DNA of 64,000 bases from an uncultured Oscillospiraceae bacterium (GCA_934636305.1 CAKUAM010000001.1:1-64000); one strand, 5' to 3'; numbered from the stretch's first letter, positions 12,920-21,583 are shown. Program-made: numbers and translations. Notes: generated by a model from the letters alone, not told the origin.

Positions 12920-14713
12920 TTACTTTTTCAGCTTGTTGTCCACAACATCCTTGAGGATGACGGAGAAAGCCTCGAGCGTCATTGCGCCCATATCGCCCTC
13001 GGTGCGGTTGCGCGGCGAGACGGTACCGGCCTCAATGTCGCGGTCGCCGACGACGAGCATATACGGAATCTTCTCCATCTGCGCGTCGCGGATCTTCTTG
13101 CCAATTTTCTCGCTGCGGGTATCGACTGTTACGCGGTAGCCCTGGCTTGTGAGTCTGGCAGCCTGCTGCTTGCAGTAGTCAACCGCGCGATCCGTGACCG
13201 GCAGGAAACGAACCTGCTCCGGCGCCATCCACGTGGGCAGTGCACCGGCATACGTCTCAATCAGGTAAGCCAGCGTGCGCTCATAGCAGCCGAGCGACGT
13301 TCTGTGAATGATATACGGCAGCTTCTTCTCGCCGTTTTCGTCGGTGTAGTACATTCCAAAGCGCTCGGCCAGCAGCAGGTCGATCTGGATGGTGACAAGG
13401 GTGTCCTCCTTGCCGTAGACGTTCTTATACTGGATATCGAGCTTCGGGCCGTAGAACGCAGCTTCGTCGATGCCGATGTCATATTTGACGTCCAGATCGT
13501 CGAGAATCCTGGCCATGACGCTCTGTGCATGGTCCCACTGCTCCTTGGTGCCCTCGTACTTGTTCTTGGGGTTGGCCGGATCCCACTGCGAGAAGCGGAA
13601 CGTGCACTTGTCAAGCAGGCCCACAGTATCCAGGCAATATTTTGCAAGATCCAGGCAGTCGCGGAACTCGTCCTCGAGCTGATCCGGACGCAGGATCAGA
13701 TGACCCTCAGAAATTGTGAACTGGCGCACACGGATCAGGCCGTGCATTTCGCCGGAGTCCTCATTGCGGAACAGCGTGGACGTTTCGCCCAGGCGCATCG
13801 GCAGATCACGGTAGCTGCGGCCGCGGTTCAAAAAGACCTGATACTGGAACGGGCAGGTCATCGGGCGCAGGGCAAAGCATTCCTTTGTCTCGTCGTGCGG
13901 ATCACCGAGAACGAACATACCGTCAAGATAGTGGTCCCAGTGGCCGGAGATCTTGTAGAGCTCACGCTTGGCCATGAGCGGCGTTTTGGTAAGTAAATAT
14001 CCGCGCGCCTGCTCGGTGTCCTCCACCCAGCGCTGCAGCAGCTGAATGACGCGCGCACCCTTCGGCAGAAGGATCGGCAGGCCCTGGCCGATACAGTCAA
14101 CCGTGGTGAAGTATTCCAGCTCACGGCCCAGCTTATTGTGGTCGCGCTTGAGTGCCTCTGCCTGCTCGGCAAGATAGGCGTCAAGCTCTTCCTTCTTCGG
14201 GAAGGCAACAGCGTAAATTCTCTGCAGCATTTTGCGCTTGGAGTCACCGCGCCAATAAGCGCTGCAGCACTGTATCAGCTTGATGGCGTTGCCCTTGATG
14301 CGGCCGGTGGAGTCGAGATGCGGGCCGGCGCAGAGATCGGTAAACTCACCCTGCTTATAGAACGAGATGTGCGCGTCAGCGGGCAGATCGTTGATGAGCT
14401 CCACCTTGTAGGGCTCCTGCTTTTCTTCCATGAACCGAACGGCTTCTTCACGCGGCAGCTCAAAGCGCTCAAGCTTCAGCTTTTCCTTGCAGATCTTGCG
14501 CATTTCAGCCTCAATGGCATCCAGATGCTCCTGCGTAAAGTTGAACGGTGCATCAAAATCATAGTAGAAGCCATTGTCGATCGACGGGCCGATGGCCAGC
14601 TTGACCTCTGGGTACAGACGCTTGACGGCCTGCGCCATCACATGGGAACAGGTGTGCCAGTACGTTTTGCGGTACTGCGGATTTTCAAACGAGAATTCAT
14701 TGTTTTCAGACAT
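12920..14713 (-). CDS. thrS: Threonyl-tRNA synthetase, lacking the TGS domain
   Basis: 597 aa. Starts directly with the editing-domain part (YWHTCSHVMAQAVKRLYPEV near residue 15), so the usual about 60-residue TGS domain is missing. The class II core follows: MTCPFQYQVFLNRGRSYRDLPMRLGE near 330, DSGEMHGLIRVRQFTISEGH near 360, and the C-terminal anticodon domain near 500-597 (QVRFLPVTDRAVDYCKQ). SD TAGGAGG. A Thr-type T-box leader controls it. Confidence 0.9.
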   Translation of the reverse strand: MSENNEFSFENPQYRKTYWHTCSHVMAQAVKRLYPEVKLAIGPSIDNGFYYDFDAPFNFTQEHLDAIEAEMRKICKEKLKLERFELPREEAVRFMEEKQEPYKVELINDLPADAHISFYKQGEFTDLCAGPHLDSTGRIKGNAIKLIQCCSAYWRGDSKRKMLQRIYAVAFPKKEELDAYLAEQAEALKRDHNKLGRELEYFTTVDCIGQGLPILLPKGARVIQLLQRWVEDTEQARGYLLTKTPLMAKRELYKISGHWDHYLDGMFVLGDPHDETKECFALRPMTCPFQYQVFLNRGRSYRDLPMRLGETSTLFRNEDSGEMHGLIRVRQFTISEGHLILRPDQLEDEFRDCLDLAKYCLDTVGLLDKCTFRFSQWDPANPKNKYEGTKEQWDHAQSVMARILDDLDVKYDIGIDEAAFYGPKLDIQYKNVYGKEDTLVTIQIDLLLAERFGMYYTDENGEKKLPYIIHRTSLGCYERTLAYLIETYAGALPTWMAPEQVRFLPVTDRAVDYCKQQAARLTSQGYRVTVDTRSEKIGKKIRDAQMEKIPYMLVVGDRDIEAGTVSPRNRTEGDMGAMTLEAFSVILKDVVDNKLKK

Positions 14714-14749
14714 AAGATAGCCTCCTAATTTGATTCGGGGCAAAACAAA

Positions 14750-14989
14750 AACGCCTTACCCCTGTCATTTCAGGGGTGAGGCGTTATACGCTCCACGGTT
14801 CCACCCTGCTTACGGATCGGACGATCCGTCGCTTGTGATCTCTGTAACGGGAGAACCCGGCGGCGCATTTCCGCGCCGCGGCTCAGAAGCGGTATCTGTG
14901 CGTGCCCGTGTAAAGACTCTTGCACCGGATGAGTCTCTCTCTGCTGCATGGCGTCCGCACGACATGTCTCCTTCACAGCCGTTTGACTA
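14750..14989 (-). promoter_or_regulatory. Threonine T-box riboswitch leader of thrS
   Basis: On the minus strand the leader has AGAGAG plus an AGACTC/GAGTCT distal stem, specifier ACC (14893-14891) followed by G, the T-box AGGGTGGAACCGTGG (14807-14793), and a terminator, AACGCCTTACCCCTG paired with CAGGGGTGAGGCGTT (14750-14785), with a T-rich tail. ACC is a Thr codon, matching thrS. Confidence 0.9.
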
Positions 14990-14995
14990 GTATTA

Positions 14996-15024
14996 AAAAT
15001 AGCACGTTTCCCGGGGTCTGTCAA
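14996..15024 (-). promoter_or_regulatory. Promoter of thrS T-box transcript
   Basis: Minus strand: TTGACA (15024-15019), 17-bp spacer, TATTTT (15001-14996). Confidence 0.65.
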
Positions 15025-15086
15025 TCCCGCAGAAAAAATAAATTCCACCGGATTTTGCACCTGCGGCGGGATTCTGCCTGTTTTTC

Positions 15087-15114
15087 TTGACGTTTTCAAA
15101 AAATGCGCTATAAT
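15087..15114 (+). promoter_or_regulatory. Promoter of the 3D-domain gene
   Basis: TTGACG (15087-15092), 16-bp spacer, TATAAT (15109-15114). 88 bp before the ATG at 15202. Confidence 0.7.
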
Positions 15115-15201
15115 AGCGAACATGACATTTTGTAATCCGGATGTCATTATTTTGTAAACAGAGAACCGTGCGCGCGCAAATTTAAAAAGGAGGTTCTCCA
15201 A

Positions 15202-15861
15202 ATGAAGCTGAAAACACGTATGAAGCCGCTTGCGCTTTGCCTGTGTGCGGCGCTGCTGGTGCTGGCCGGACTTGTCGTTGCCAACGCTGCCAGGCAGGAG
15301 CAGCAGCCACCTGCCGAAGCACCGGCCGCACAGCAGACGCTGCAGCGGCAGCGAGTGCTGATTGAGCCGCATGTTGTGGCCGCACTGCCGGAGGAATCAG
15401 CCTCTGCAGAGCCGGAACCCGCACAGGCGCCCACAGCGGCAGCCGCAGAAGAATCCACGCAGGAGCAGCCGGAGACTGCGCCCGCAGCAGAGGCTGCGCC
15501 GGAGACCGCAGCTGAGCCTGAGGCAGCAAAGCCGGAGGAACCAGCCGCCGAGCCGGAGCTGGAGCTGCTGGGATCCTTCATCGCGACGGCCTACTGCCAG
15601 ACCGGCACAACAGCGACCGGCACCTACACAACCGCGGGACGGACCCTGGCTGTCAATCCGGGCATGATCCCCTATGGCACACATGTCTGGCTGTATCTGG
15701 AGGATGGCACGCTGGTGGGCGATTATTACGCGGAGGATACAGGCAGCAATCTGCTTGCCCATCCGCGCGTCATTGATATTTACATGGGAACCGATTATGA
15801 TGCCTGCATCCAATGGGGTGCGCAGAATGTAAACGTCTACGTGGAGAAAACGGCAAACTGA
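15202..15861 (+). CDS. Secreted 3D-domain (double-psi beta-barrel) cell-wall protein
   Basis: 219 aa. Signal peptide at residues 1-30 (MKLKTRMKPLALCLCAALLVLAG), then an Ala/Glu/Pro-rich linker to about 120, then a 3D domain: GSFIATAYCQTGTTATG, RTLAVNPGMIPYGTHVWL, YAEDTGSN, VIDIYMGTD. The three conserved Asp motifs are present. Related domains are found in Rpf-like and MltA-like lytic enzymes acting on peptidoglycan. SD AGGAGG. Transcription probably ends at the hairpin 15865-15917. Confidence 0.82.
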   Translation: MKLKTRMKPLALCLCAALLVLAGLVVANAARQEQQPPAEAPAAQQTLQRQRVLIEPHVVAALPEESASAEPEPAQAPTAAAAEESTQEQPETAPAAEAAPETAAEPEAAKPEEPAAEPELELLGSFIATAYCQTGTTATGTYTTAGRTLAVNPGMIPYGTHVWLYLEDGTLVGDYYAEDTGSNLLAHPRVIDIYMGTDYDACIQWGAQNVNVYVEKTAN

Positions 15862-15864
15862 TTG

Positions 15865-15917
15865 AAAATCCGCCCTTCGTCTGGTATCATTGGGATACAA
15901 CGAAAGGCGGATTTTTT
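15865..15917 (+). terminator. Terminator-like hairpin containing the rsmA ribosome binding site
   Basis: AAAATCCGCCCTTCGT (15865-15880) pairs with 15899-15914 with one mismatch, with an inner GTATC/GATAC stem, then TTTTTT ending at the rsmA ATG (15918). The 3' arm contains AAAGGCGG, the only SD-like sequence for rsmA. The same hairpin therefore can end the upstream transcript and hide the rsmA start. Confidence 0.7.
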
Positions 15918-16781
15918 ATGGATCTTTGTAATATCAATGAGATCCGGGCGCTGCTGACGCGCCATGGATTTCACTTTTCCAAGGCGAAAGGGCAAAATTT
16001 CCTGACACAAAACTGGGTGCCGCAGAATATCGTGCTGGAATCCGGCGTAGACGGCACCTGCGGCGTGCTGGAGGTCGGGCCGGGTATCGGCCCCCTGACG
16101 CAGCAGCTGTGCCAGCATGCAAAAAAGGTCGTGGCCGTAGAGGTCGACCGCTCGCTGCAGCCGGTGCTGGCCGAGACAATGGCGGGCAATGAAAATCTGG
16201 AAATTATCTTCGGGGACATTTTAAAGACCGATATCAAAAAGCTGGTGCAGGAGGAGTTTTCCGGCCTGCGCCCGATGGCGTGCGCCAATCTGCCGTATTA
16301 TATCACAACGCCGGTGCTGGCAGCGCTGCTGGAGAGCCGCGCCTTTGAGGCTGTGACCGTGATGGTGCAGAAGGAAGTCGCGCAGCGCATCTGCGCGCCG
16401 GCAGGCAAAGGCGATTACGGCGCATTCAGTGTGTTCTGCCAGTACTATGCTGAGCCGGAGCTTCTGTTCGATGTGCCGGCAAGCTGCTTCATTCCGCAGC
16501 CAAAGGTCACAAGCGCTGTTCTGAAGCTCACAATGCGGCAGACGCCGGTCTGCGCGATTCTAAGCGAGCAGATGTTTTTCAAGGTTGTGCGGGCAAGCTT
16601 TGCCCAGCGGCGCAAGACGCTTCTGAATGCGCTGTCAGCCGGGTTCTCACAGTTTGACAAGCAGACGCTTGCCGGCGTGATAGAAGCGTGCGGCTTTGCC
16701 CCCACCGTGCGCGGTGAGACGCTGGATATCCCCGGTTTTGCGGCCATTGCCAATGCGCTGCAGCGCAGACAGGACGGATAA
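15918..16781 (+). CDS. rsmA: 16S rRNA (adenine1518/1519-N6)-dimethyltransferase
   Basis: 287 aa. KAKGQNFLTQNW near residue 24, SAM motif I VLEVGPGIGPLTQ near 55, acidic EVD (VAVEVDRSL) near 78 and the catalytic NLPYYI near 125, all standard for KsgA. It methylates two adenosines in helix 45 of 16S rRNA. The ATG at 15918 is preceded by AAAGGCGG inside the hairpin noted above. Its stop overlaps the next start (TAATG). Confidence 0.92.
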   Translation: MDLCNINEIRALLTRHGFHFSKAKGQNFLTQNWVPQNIVLESGVDGTCGVLEVGPGIGPLTQQLCQHAKKVVAVEVDRSLQPVLAETMAGNENLEIIFGDILKTDIKKLVQEEFSGLRPMACANLPYYITTPVLAALLESRAFEAVTVMVQKEVAQRICAPAGKGDYGAFSVFCQYYAEPELLFDVPASCFIPQPKVTSAVLKLTMRQTPVCAILSEQMFFKVVRASFAQRRKTLLNALSAGFSQFDKQTLAGVIEACGFAPTVRGETLDIPGFAAIANALQRRQDG

Positions 16782-17176
16782 TGTATTATATCTATATTGT
16801 ACGCTGCCGCGGCGGGAGCCTTTATACCGGCATTGCAGCGGATATCCGCAGACGGCTGCAGCAGCATCTGAGCCGCAGCACAGCCTGCGCCAAGTATACG
16901 CGCGCGCACCCGGTGGAGGCGCTGGAGGCGCTGTGGCAGACCGAGGATCATACGGCAGCGGCCCGGCTGGAGGCGCTGATCAAAACGCTGCCGCGGCAGC
17001 AGAAGCTCGCACTCATCGCACAGCTGCAGACTCCGTATGAGATATTTGGGGAACGCCTGCAGGGATGCAGCTATCAGCCGGTGATCCCGGTCAGCCTGGA
17101 CAGGATTCTGCATCCGCAGGCGTGTGCGCCGTTGTCAGCTGACGCTGCGGCGTTCGTTTATACAATCTCGGAATAG
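16781..17176 (+). CDS. GIY-YIG nuclease-superfamily protein
   Basis: 131 aa. YYIYIVRCRGGSLYTGIAADIRRRLQQH (residues 2-29) is the GIY-YIG core with the conserved Tyr, Arg and His; later residues ALEALWQTEDHTAAARLEALIKTLPRQQKLALI complete the YhbQ/UPF0213 type. The last about 45 residues are an extension, and its end overlaps the convergent pheA gene by 19 bp. Translationally coupled to rsmA. Substrate unknown; E. coli YhbQ relatives act on DNA. Confidence 0.82.
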   Translation: MYYIYIVRCRGGSLYTGIAADIRRRLQQHLSRSTACAKYTRAHPVEALEALWQTEDHTAAARLEALIKTLPRQQKLALIAQLQTPYEIFGERLQGCSYQPVIPVSLDRILHPQACAPLSADAAAFVYTISE

Positions 17177-18300
17177 CTGCCAAGATAGCACACATGCTCG
17201 CACGTGTCCTCCAGCTCGCCCAGAAGCTTCGGCAGCTCCGGCGCGTACACCGACGATTCCAGGTCAAAATAGAATCGGAAGGTATCATCGCTGCCGGCAA
17301 TGGGGCGGCTTTCGAGCTTGGTCAGGTTAATGCCGCAGCCATAGATGCGCGAAAGCACCTGATAGAGGCTGCCCGGCTCATTGGAGAGCGACAGCAGCAG
17401 GCTTGTACGATCCGCACCCGGATAAATTTCCGGCTTTGCCGCAATGCAGATGAAGCGCGTATAATTCCCGTGCTCGTTCTGCACGCGCGCCTGCAGCGTC
17501 TGCAGGCCATAAATTTCTGCGCAGGCATTTGAGGCGATTGCCGCAAGATCCGTCCTGCCGGACTGCGCAACCAGCCGTGCCGCCTCTGCGGTATTCTGGC
17601 AGCGGGTCACAGTCACATTCGGCAGCGATTTCAGCAGATCCGAGCACTGGCTGAGCGCCTGCTCATGCGAAACAATCTCCCGGATCTCGGACAGCCTTGC
17701 GCCCGGCAGGGCAAGCAGACTGTGATCCACGCGCAGACGCACGCTGCGCACAATGGAGAACCGGTGCTGCTGCATCAGATCATAGACAGCGTTCACGGAG
17801 CCTGCCGTGCTGTTTTCCAGCGGCAGCACACCGTACTGGCACAGCCCCTGCTCGATGGCAGAAAAGACCTTTTCAAACGACGCACAGTAGAACACACTCG
17901 GATGCTGGAACAGCCGGTCGCAGGCCTGCTGGGAATAGGCGCCCTCTACGCCCTGGCATGCAACGGCGGCGCTGGTCGGGAACAGCTGCGGCGTGGACGC
18001 AACTGTGCTCTTTAACAGCTCCGGCAGATGGCTGCTGGTTCCAAGAATCTCCTTCTGATAGCTTCGGCTGAGAGAAAACAGGAGTCTGAACAGGCTGACC
18101 GCCTGCTCCTGCAGGCCATCCGGCGCTTCCTTTACAATCTGCGCCAGCTTTTCGCGCTCCCGCCCGGTGTCAAGAACGGGCAGTGCGTGCTCCTTCTTAT
18201 AGGCTGCAATTCCAGCCGCCGTCTGCATCCGTTCGCCAAACAGGCGCAGCAGCTCCCTGTCAATTTTGTCAATGCTCTGTCTGTACTCAGAAAGCTCCAT
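17158..18300 (-). CDS. pheA: Chorismate mutase / prephenate dehydratase (P-protein)
   Basis: 380 aa. Residues 1-85 are an AroQ chorismate mutase (YRQSIDKIDRELLRLFGERMQTAAGIAAYKKE). About 110-285 is prephenate dehydratase (VACQGVEGAYSQQAC; VLPLENSTAGSVNAVYDL). The C-terminal ACT domain has GNYTRF and ESRPIAGSDDTFRFYFDLE, implying Phe feedback inhibition. Start at 18300 has TAGGA 6 nt upstream. Its leader encodes a Phe-rich peptide ahead of an attenuator. Confidence 0.92.
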   Translation of the reverse strand: MELSEYRQSIDKIDRELLRLFGERMQTAAGIAAYKKEHALPVLDTGREREKLAQIVKEAPDGLQEQAVSLFRLLFSLSRSYQKEILGTSSHLPELLKSTVASTPQLFPTSAAVACQGVEGAYSQQACDRLFQHPSVFYCASFEKVFSAIEQGLCQYGVLPLENSTAGSVNAVYDLMQQHRFSIVRSVRLRVDHSLLALPGARLSEIREIVSHEQALSQCSDLLKSLPNVTVTRCQNTAEAARLVAQSGRTDLAAIASNACAEIYGLQTLQARVQNEHGNYTRFICIAAKPEIYPGADRTSLLLSLSNEPGSLYQVLSRIYGCGINLTKLESRPIAGSDDTFRFYFDLESSVYAPELPKLLGELEDTCEHVCYLGSYSEIV

Positions 18301-18330
18301 GATGAATCCTATCCTTCCATTCAAATCTCA

Positions 18331-18366
18331 AAATAAAAATGCGGCACAGCGTAATCTGTGCCGCAT
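18331..18366 (-). terminator. Attenuator terminator in the pheA leader
   Basis: On the minus strand: ATGCGGCACAG (18366-18356), a 6-nt loop, its perfect complement (18349-18339), then TTTTTATTTT. It stands 30 bp before pheA and downstream of the Phe-rich leader peptide, so it should stop transcription when Phe-tRNA is plentiful. Confidence 0.85.
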
Positions 18367-18405
18367 CTGCAAACAACTGTTGTTTCCGTGCATCACAAAT
18401 TACCC

Positions 18406-18459
18406 TTACTGGCAGACAGTAAAGGTAAAAATAAACCCGAATGCATAGGAAACGTACAT
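18406..18459 (-). CDS. pheL: pheA leader peptide (17 aa, four Phe and two Tyr)
   Basis: MYVSYAFGFIFTFTVCQ, with four Phe codons in seven (TTC GGG TTT ATT TTT ACC TTT). SD GAGGA lies 7 nt before the ATG. The last Phe codons lie in the 5' arm of a second hairpin (TTACCTTTACTG pairing with CAGTAAGGGTAA, one G-U), so ribosome stalling would open it. With promoter, peptide, pause hairpin and terminator in order, this is classic leader-peptide attenuation. Confidence 0.85.
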   Translation of the reverse strand: MYVSYAFGFIFTFTVCQ

Positions 18460-18489
18460 AAAGATGTCCTCTTTTCAGAATCTGCGCCC

Positions 18490-18518
18490 ATCGTAGCAGA
18501 AAGTTTGCGCGTTGTCAA
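18490..18518 (-). promoter_or_regulatory. Promoter of the pheL-pheA transcript
   Basis: Minus strand: TTGACA (18518-18513), 17-bp spacer, TACGAT (18495-18490). It lies between the rluD stop and pheL. Confidence 0.7.
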
Positions 18519-18524
18519 GCGCTC

Positions 18525-19430
18525 TTACCCCTTCGCGCGCAATTTTTGCAGCAGCGCGTCAAAGTATTCCGGCAACGGGCAGCTCACCGTGACGCGTTCC
18601 CCGCTGCGCGGATGCAGGAAGGTCAGCTCCTTCGCGTGCAGACACTGGCTGCTCTGCCCGAGCTCCGGCTTTTTATGACCATAGACCATATCGCCCAGAA
18701 TGGGATGGCCGCGGTAGGCCATGTGGACGCGGATCTGGTGCGTGCGCCCGGTTTCCAGCCGGCATTCCACCAGCGTGTGGCCCGCAAAGCGTTCAAGCAC
18801 GCGCCAGTGCGTCACAGCCTCCCGGCTGTTTTTTTGTGTAACGGCCATTTTTTTGCGGTCTGTCGGATGGCGGCCGATGGGCGCATCGATTGTGCCGCTG
18901 TCGTCCTTGACCCTTCCGCAGACAATGCAGACATACGTTCTGGCCAGGGAATGATCCTTGAGCTGCGCCGCAAGCGCTGCATGCGCCGCATCATTTTTTG
19001 CCGCGATAATCAGGCCGGAGGTATCCATGTCGATCCGGTGGACAATCCCGGGGCGCTTCTCCCCGCCGATGCCGGAAAGCGAATCCCCGCAATGCGCCAG
19101 AAGCGCATTTACCAGCGTGCCGTCGGTATGGCCGGGTGCCGGATGAACCACCATCCCCTTCGGCTTATTCACGACAATGACATCCGCATCCTCATAGCGC
19201 ACATCGAGCGGGATCTGCTGCGCCTCGATTGGGACCTCGCGCACCTCAGGCAGCGTGAGCACCAGCTCACTGCCCGCCGGAAGCTTTTCCTGCTTTCGAA
19301 CCGACCGTCCGCCGCAGGTAACAGCTCCCTGCTCAATGAGGCGCTGCACCTGACTGCGGCTGAGCGTGGGCACCAGACGCGCCAGCGCCGCATCCAGGCG
19401 CTCGCCGTCCCGGTCAAGCGTCAGCATCAT
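18525..19430 (-). CDS. RluD-family 23S rRNA pseudouridine synthase
   Basis: 301 aa. An S4 domain (residues about 8-65, RLDAALARLVPTLSRSQVQRLIEQGAV) and the synthase domain with the catalytic Asp in GIVHRIDMDTSGLI near 135; GRTHQIRVH near 230 completes the signature. Like RluD/YlyB it should modify helix 69 or another large-subunit site. It follows lspA with a 17-bp overlap, the usual lspA-rluD pairing. Confidence 0.9.
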   Translation of the reverse strand: MMLTLDRDGERLDAALARLVPTLSRSQVQRLIEQGAVTCGGRSVRKQEKLPAGSELVLTLPEVREVPIEAQQIPLDVRYEDADVIVVNKPKGMVVHPAPGHTDGTLVNALLAHCGDSLSGIGGEKRPGIVHRIDMDTSGLIIAAKNDAAHAALAAQLKDHSLARTYVCIVCGRVKDDSGTIDAPIGRHPTDRKKMAVTQKNSREAVTHWRVLERFAGHTLVECRLETGRTHQIRVHMAYRGHPILGDMVYGHKKPELGQSSQCLHAKELTFLHPRSGERVTVSCPLPEYFDALLQKLRAKG

Positions 19431-19914
19431 GGGAGTTATCCGCCCGTTTCTTTTTGGGCTCGTCAGCCAGCAGCTCCTTGTCCTTCACAAAGATATAGAT
19501 CACCAGAATGATCGCGCCGAATGTGATAAACAGATCCGCCACATTGAACGTGGAAAACCACGGGATACTGATCATATCAATTACGAGCCCCGTGGAAATG
19601 CGGTCAATAAAATTGCCGATGGCGCCGCCTGTGATCGCAGCCACGCACCAGAGCTCCGGCTTCTTTTTGAGCCATTTCTTCGTGAACACCAGCACCACAA
19701 TCACCAGATACACAACTGTCATCAGCACAAACAGCCATCTTGCGCCGCGCAGCATGCTCAGTGCCATGCCGTCGTTCGTGATATAGTGCAGCTGCAGCCA
19801 GCCGGGAATCAGCACCACCGTATTGCCAGCCAGATGGATCGCCGCAAGATATTTGGTCAGCTGGTCCACGGCAACAATTGCCCCCGTGAACAGCGCAAGC
19901 ACAACATAAAACAA
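19414..19914 (-). CDS. lspA: Prolipoprotein signal peptidase (signal peptidase II)
   Basis: About 166 aa with four membrane segments. Catalytic aspartates are in GNFIDRI (near residue 115) and FNVADLFI (near 133); HYITNDGMAL near 57 is the conserved motif. There is no suitable ATG; a TTG at 19914 with AAGGGGG 8 nt upstream is the best start and gives the usual family length. Cleaves lipoprotein signal peptides; it would serve, for example, the lipoprotein at 42458. Confidence 0.87.
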   Translation of the reverse strand: MFYVVLALFTGAIVAVDQLTKYLAAIHLAGNTVVLIPGWLQLHYITNDGMALSMLRGARWLFVLMTVVYLVIVVLVFTKKWLKKKPELWCVAAITGGAIGNFIDRISTGLVIDMISIPWFSTFNVADLFITFGAIILVIYIFVKDKELLADEPKKKRADNSHDADA

Positions 19915-20064
19915 TACCAGTTCCCCCTTCGGATCAGTGGCTTCATGATACCATACTTCCCAGCGGTTTGCAAGAAGTCCGCAAGCATGGCGCCGCCGGA
20001 GGCATCCCAACGCAACAAGATCATGAAGCGCTCCGTCCAAGGATACCACTTCTGCTCAATCACG

Positions 20065-21435
20065 TTATTGCTGCGCAGATATGACCTTGCGCACACGCTC
20101 TGCCTGCTGCCGTCTGGCCTTCAGGCAGCCATAGAAGGCCGGCACAAGGAAGCAGTCCGCCAGCAGCCAGGCAAGCGGACTTGCCATGCACGCTGCCGTA
20201 AAGCCGAACACCGGCACCGCCCAGAAGCTGATAACCGTCCGCGCAATCATCTCCATAAGGCCGGAGATCAGCGACAGCCGGCTGTAGCCCATGCCCTGAA
20301 TGGACAGGCGGAACACATTGACCCCCAGCAGCAGCGGACTTGCATAGGCAAACGAGCAGCCGAACATCTGCGCATAGCGCAGAACGGTCTGCGCCTCGTC
20401 GGCATTCATGAACAGCAGCACAAGATAGCGCGTCCCGAACTGCGACAGCAGCATGTGCAGCGCACAATAGACAATGCCAAGCTTCAAACAGGCATAGGCC
20501 CCCTGCTTGATTCGGTCATATTTGCCCGCGCCAAGGTTCTGCCCGGCAAAGTTTGTTGCCGCCATTGCCAGCGCGTCATACGGGCAGCACAGCAGCGAAT
20601 AGATCTTCGAAGCCACCGCAACGCCGGAAACGCAGACCGCGCCCAGAGAATTAACCGCCGACTGCAGAATGACCGAGCCAATTGCCGTAATGGAAAACTG
20701 CAGTCCAACCGGCACGCCCATGCCCAGAAGGTGTGTCGCCTCATTTTTACGCAGGCGGAAGTCTTCCTTTTCCATCCGCAGGATCGGGAATTTCCGCTTG
20801 ATATACCACACGCACAGAAGGCCGGAGCCAAGCTGCGAGATATCTGTCGCAATGGCCGCGCCGGCCACACCCATCTTACATACGCACACAAGCAGCAGAT
20901 CCAGCACAATATTGATTGCGGACGCGATAGCCAGAAACCACACGGGGGATTTGCTGTCGCCCAGCGCGCGCAGGACACACGCACTCATATTGTATAGAAT
21001 CGTCGTCGGGATTCCGATAAAAATGACAAAAATATAGTCATAGGCATAGCCCATCTGCTCCTGCGGCGTTCCCATCAGCGACAGAAGCGACCGACATACC
21101 GGCAGCGTCACAGCCAGCAGCACCGCCGAGCAGATTGTGCCCAACCAGATGCAGTTGCCGACATACCGGCGCAGCATTTTCTCGTCGCCTGCACCGAAAG
21201 ACTGTGCCAGCGGAATCGCCATGCCGGTGCAAAGGCCGCTGCAGAAGCCGATCACAAGAAAGTTGACAGAGCCGGTTGCGCCGACGCCGCCAAGCGCCAT
21301 CACACCCAGCGCATGACCAACGATTGCTGTATCCACAAGAGAATATACCTGCTGCAGCAGCAGACCAAACAGCACCGGGACTGCAAACTGCCAGATTCGT
21401 TTCAGCGGACTTCCGCTGGTCAGATCCTGTACCAT
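20065..21435 (-). CDS. MATE-family multidrug/sodium antiporter
   Basis: 456 aa with about 12 hydrophobic segments in two homologous halves. The N-terminus PLKRIWQFAVPVLFGLLLQQVYSLVDTAIVGH and GGVGATGSVNFLVIGFCSGLCTGMAIPLAQSFGAGDE near 50-80 are typical MATE. Exports drugs or metabolites using ion gradients; substrate unknown. Strong SD (AGGAGG) and its own promoter at 21467-21494. Monocistronic. Confidence 0.88.
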   Translation of the reverse strand: MVQDLTSGSPLKRIWQFAVPVLFGLLLQQVYSLVDTAIVGHALGVMALGGVGATGSVNFLVIGFCSGLCTGMAIPLAQSFGAGDEKMLRRYVGNCIWLGTICSAVLLAVTLPVCRSLLSLMGTPQEQMGYAYDYIFVIFIGIPTTILYNMSACVLRALGDSKSPVWFLAIASAINIVLDLLLVCVCKMGVAGAAIATDISQLGSGLLCVWYIKRKFPILRMEKEDFRLRKNEATHLLGMGVPVGLQFSITAIGSVILQSAVNSLGAVCVSGVAVASKIYSLLCCPYDALAMAATNFAGQNLGAGKYDRIKQGAYACLKLGIVYCALHMLLSQFGTRYLVLLFMNADEAQTVLRYAQMFGCSFAYASPLLLGVNVFRLSIQGMGYSRLSLISGLMEMIARTVISFWAVPVFGFTAACMASPLAWLLADCFLVPAFYGCLKARRQQAERVRKVISAQQ

Positions 21436-21466
21436 GGCGCATTACCTCCTTTTTTCGCAAGCATTA

Positions 21467-21494
21467 TTTATATCACGTTTTTCCGGTTTGTCAA
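21467..21494 (-). promoter_or_regulatory. Promoter of the MATE gene
   Basis: Minus strand: TTGACA (21494-21489), 16-bp spacer, TATAAA (21472-21467). Confidence 0.7.
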
Positions 21495-21542
21495 CAGGAA
21501 TTTCCGCTGTTTTCGCTTAAATTTATTTTCAAACTTCCTTTT

Positions 21543-21583
21543 AAAACAAACAGCACGGACGCTGTATGCTGCAGCGCCCGTGC
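21543..21583 (-). terminator. Terminator after purB
   Basis: On the minus strand: GCACGGGCGCTG (21583-21572), loop, CAGCGTCCGTGC (21564-21553), then TGTTTGTTTT. Confidence 0.75.

Noticed and set aside
19366-20997. 543-codon plus-strand frame
   Set aside because: Runs antisense through lspA and the MATE gene; composition rich in His/Gln/Arg without any domain.
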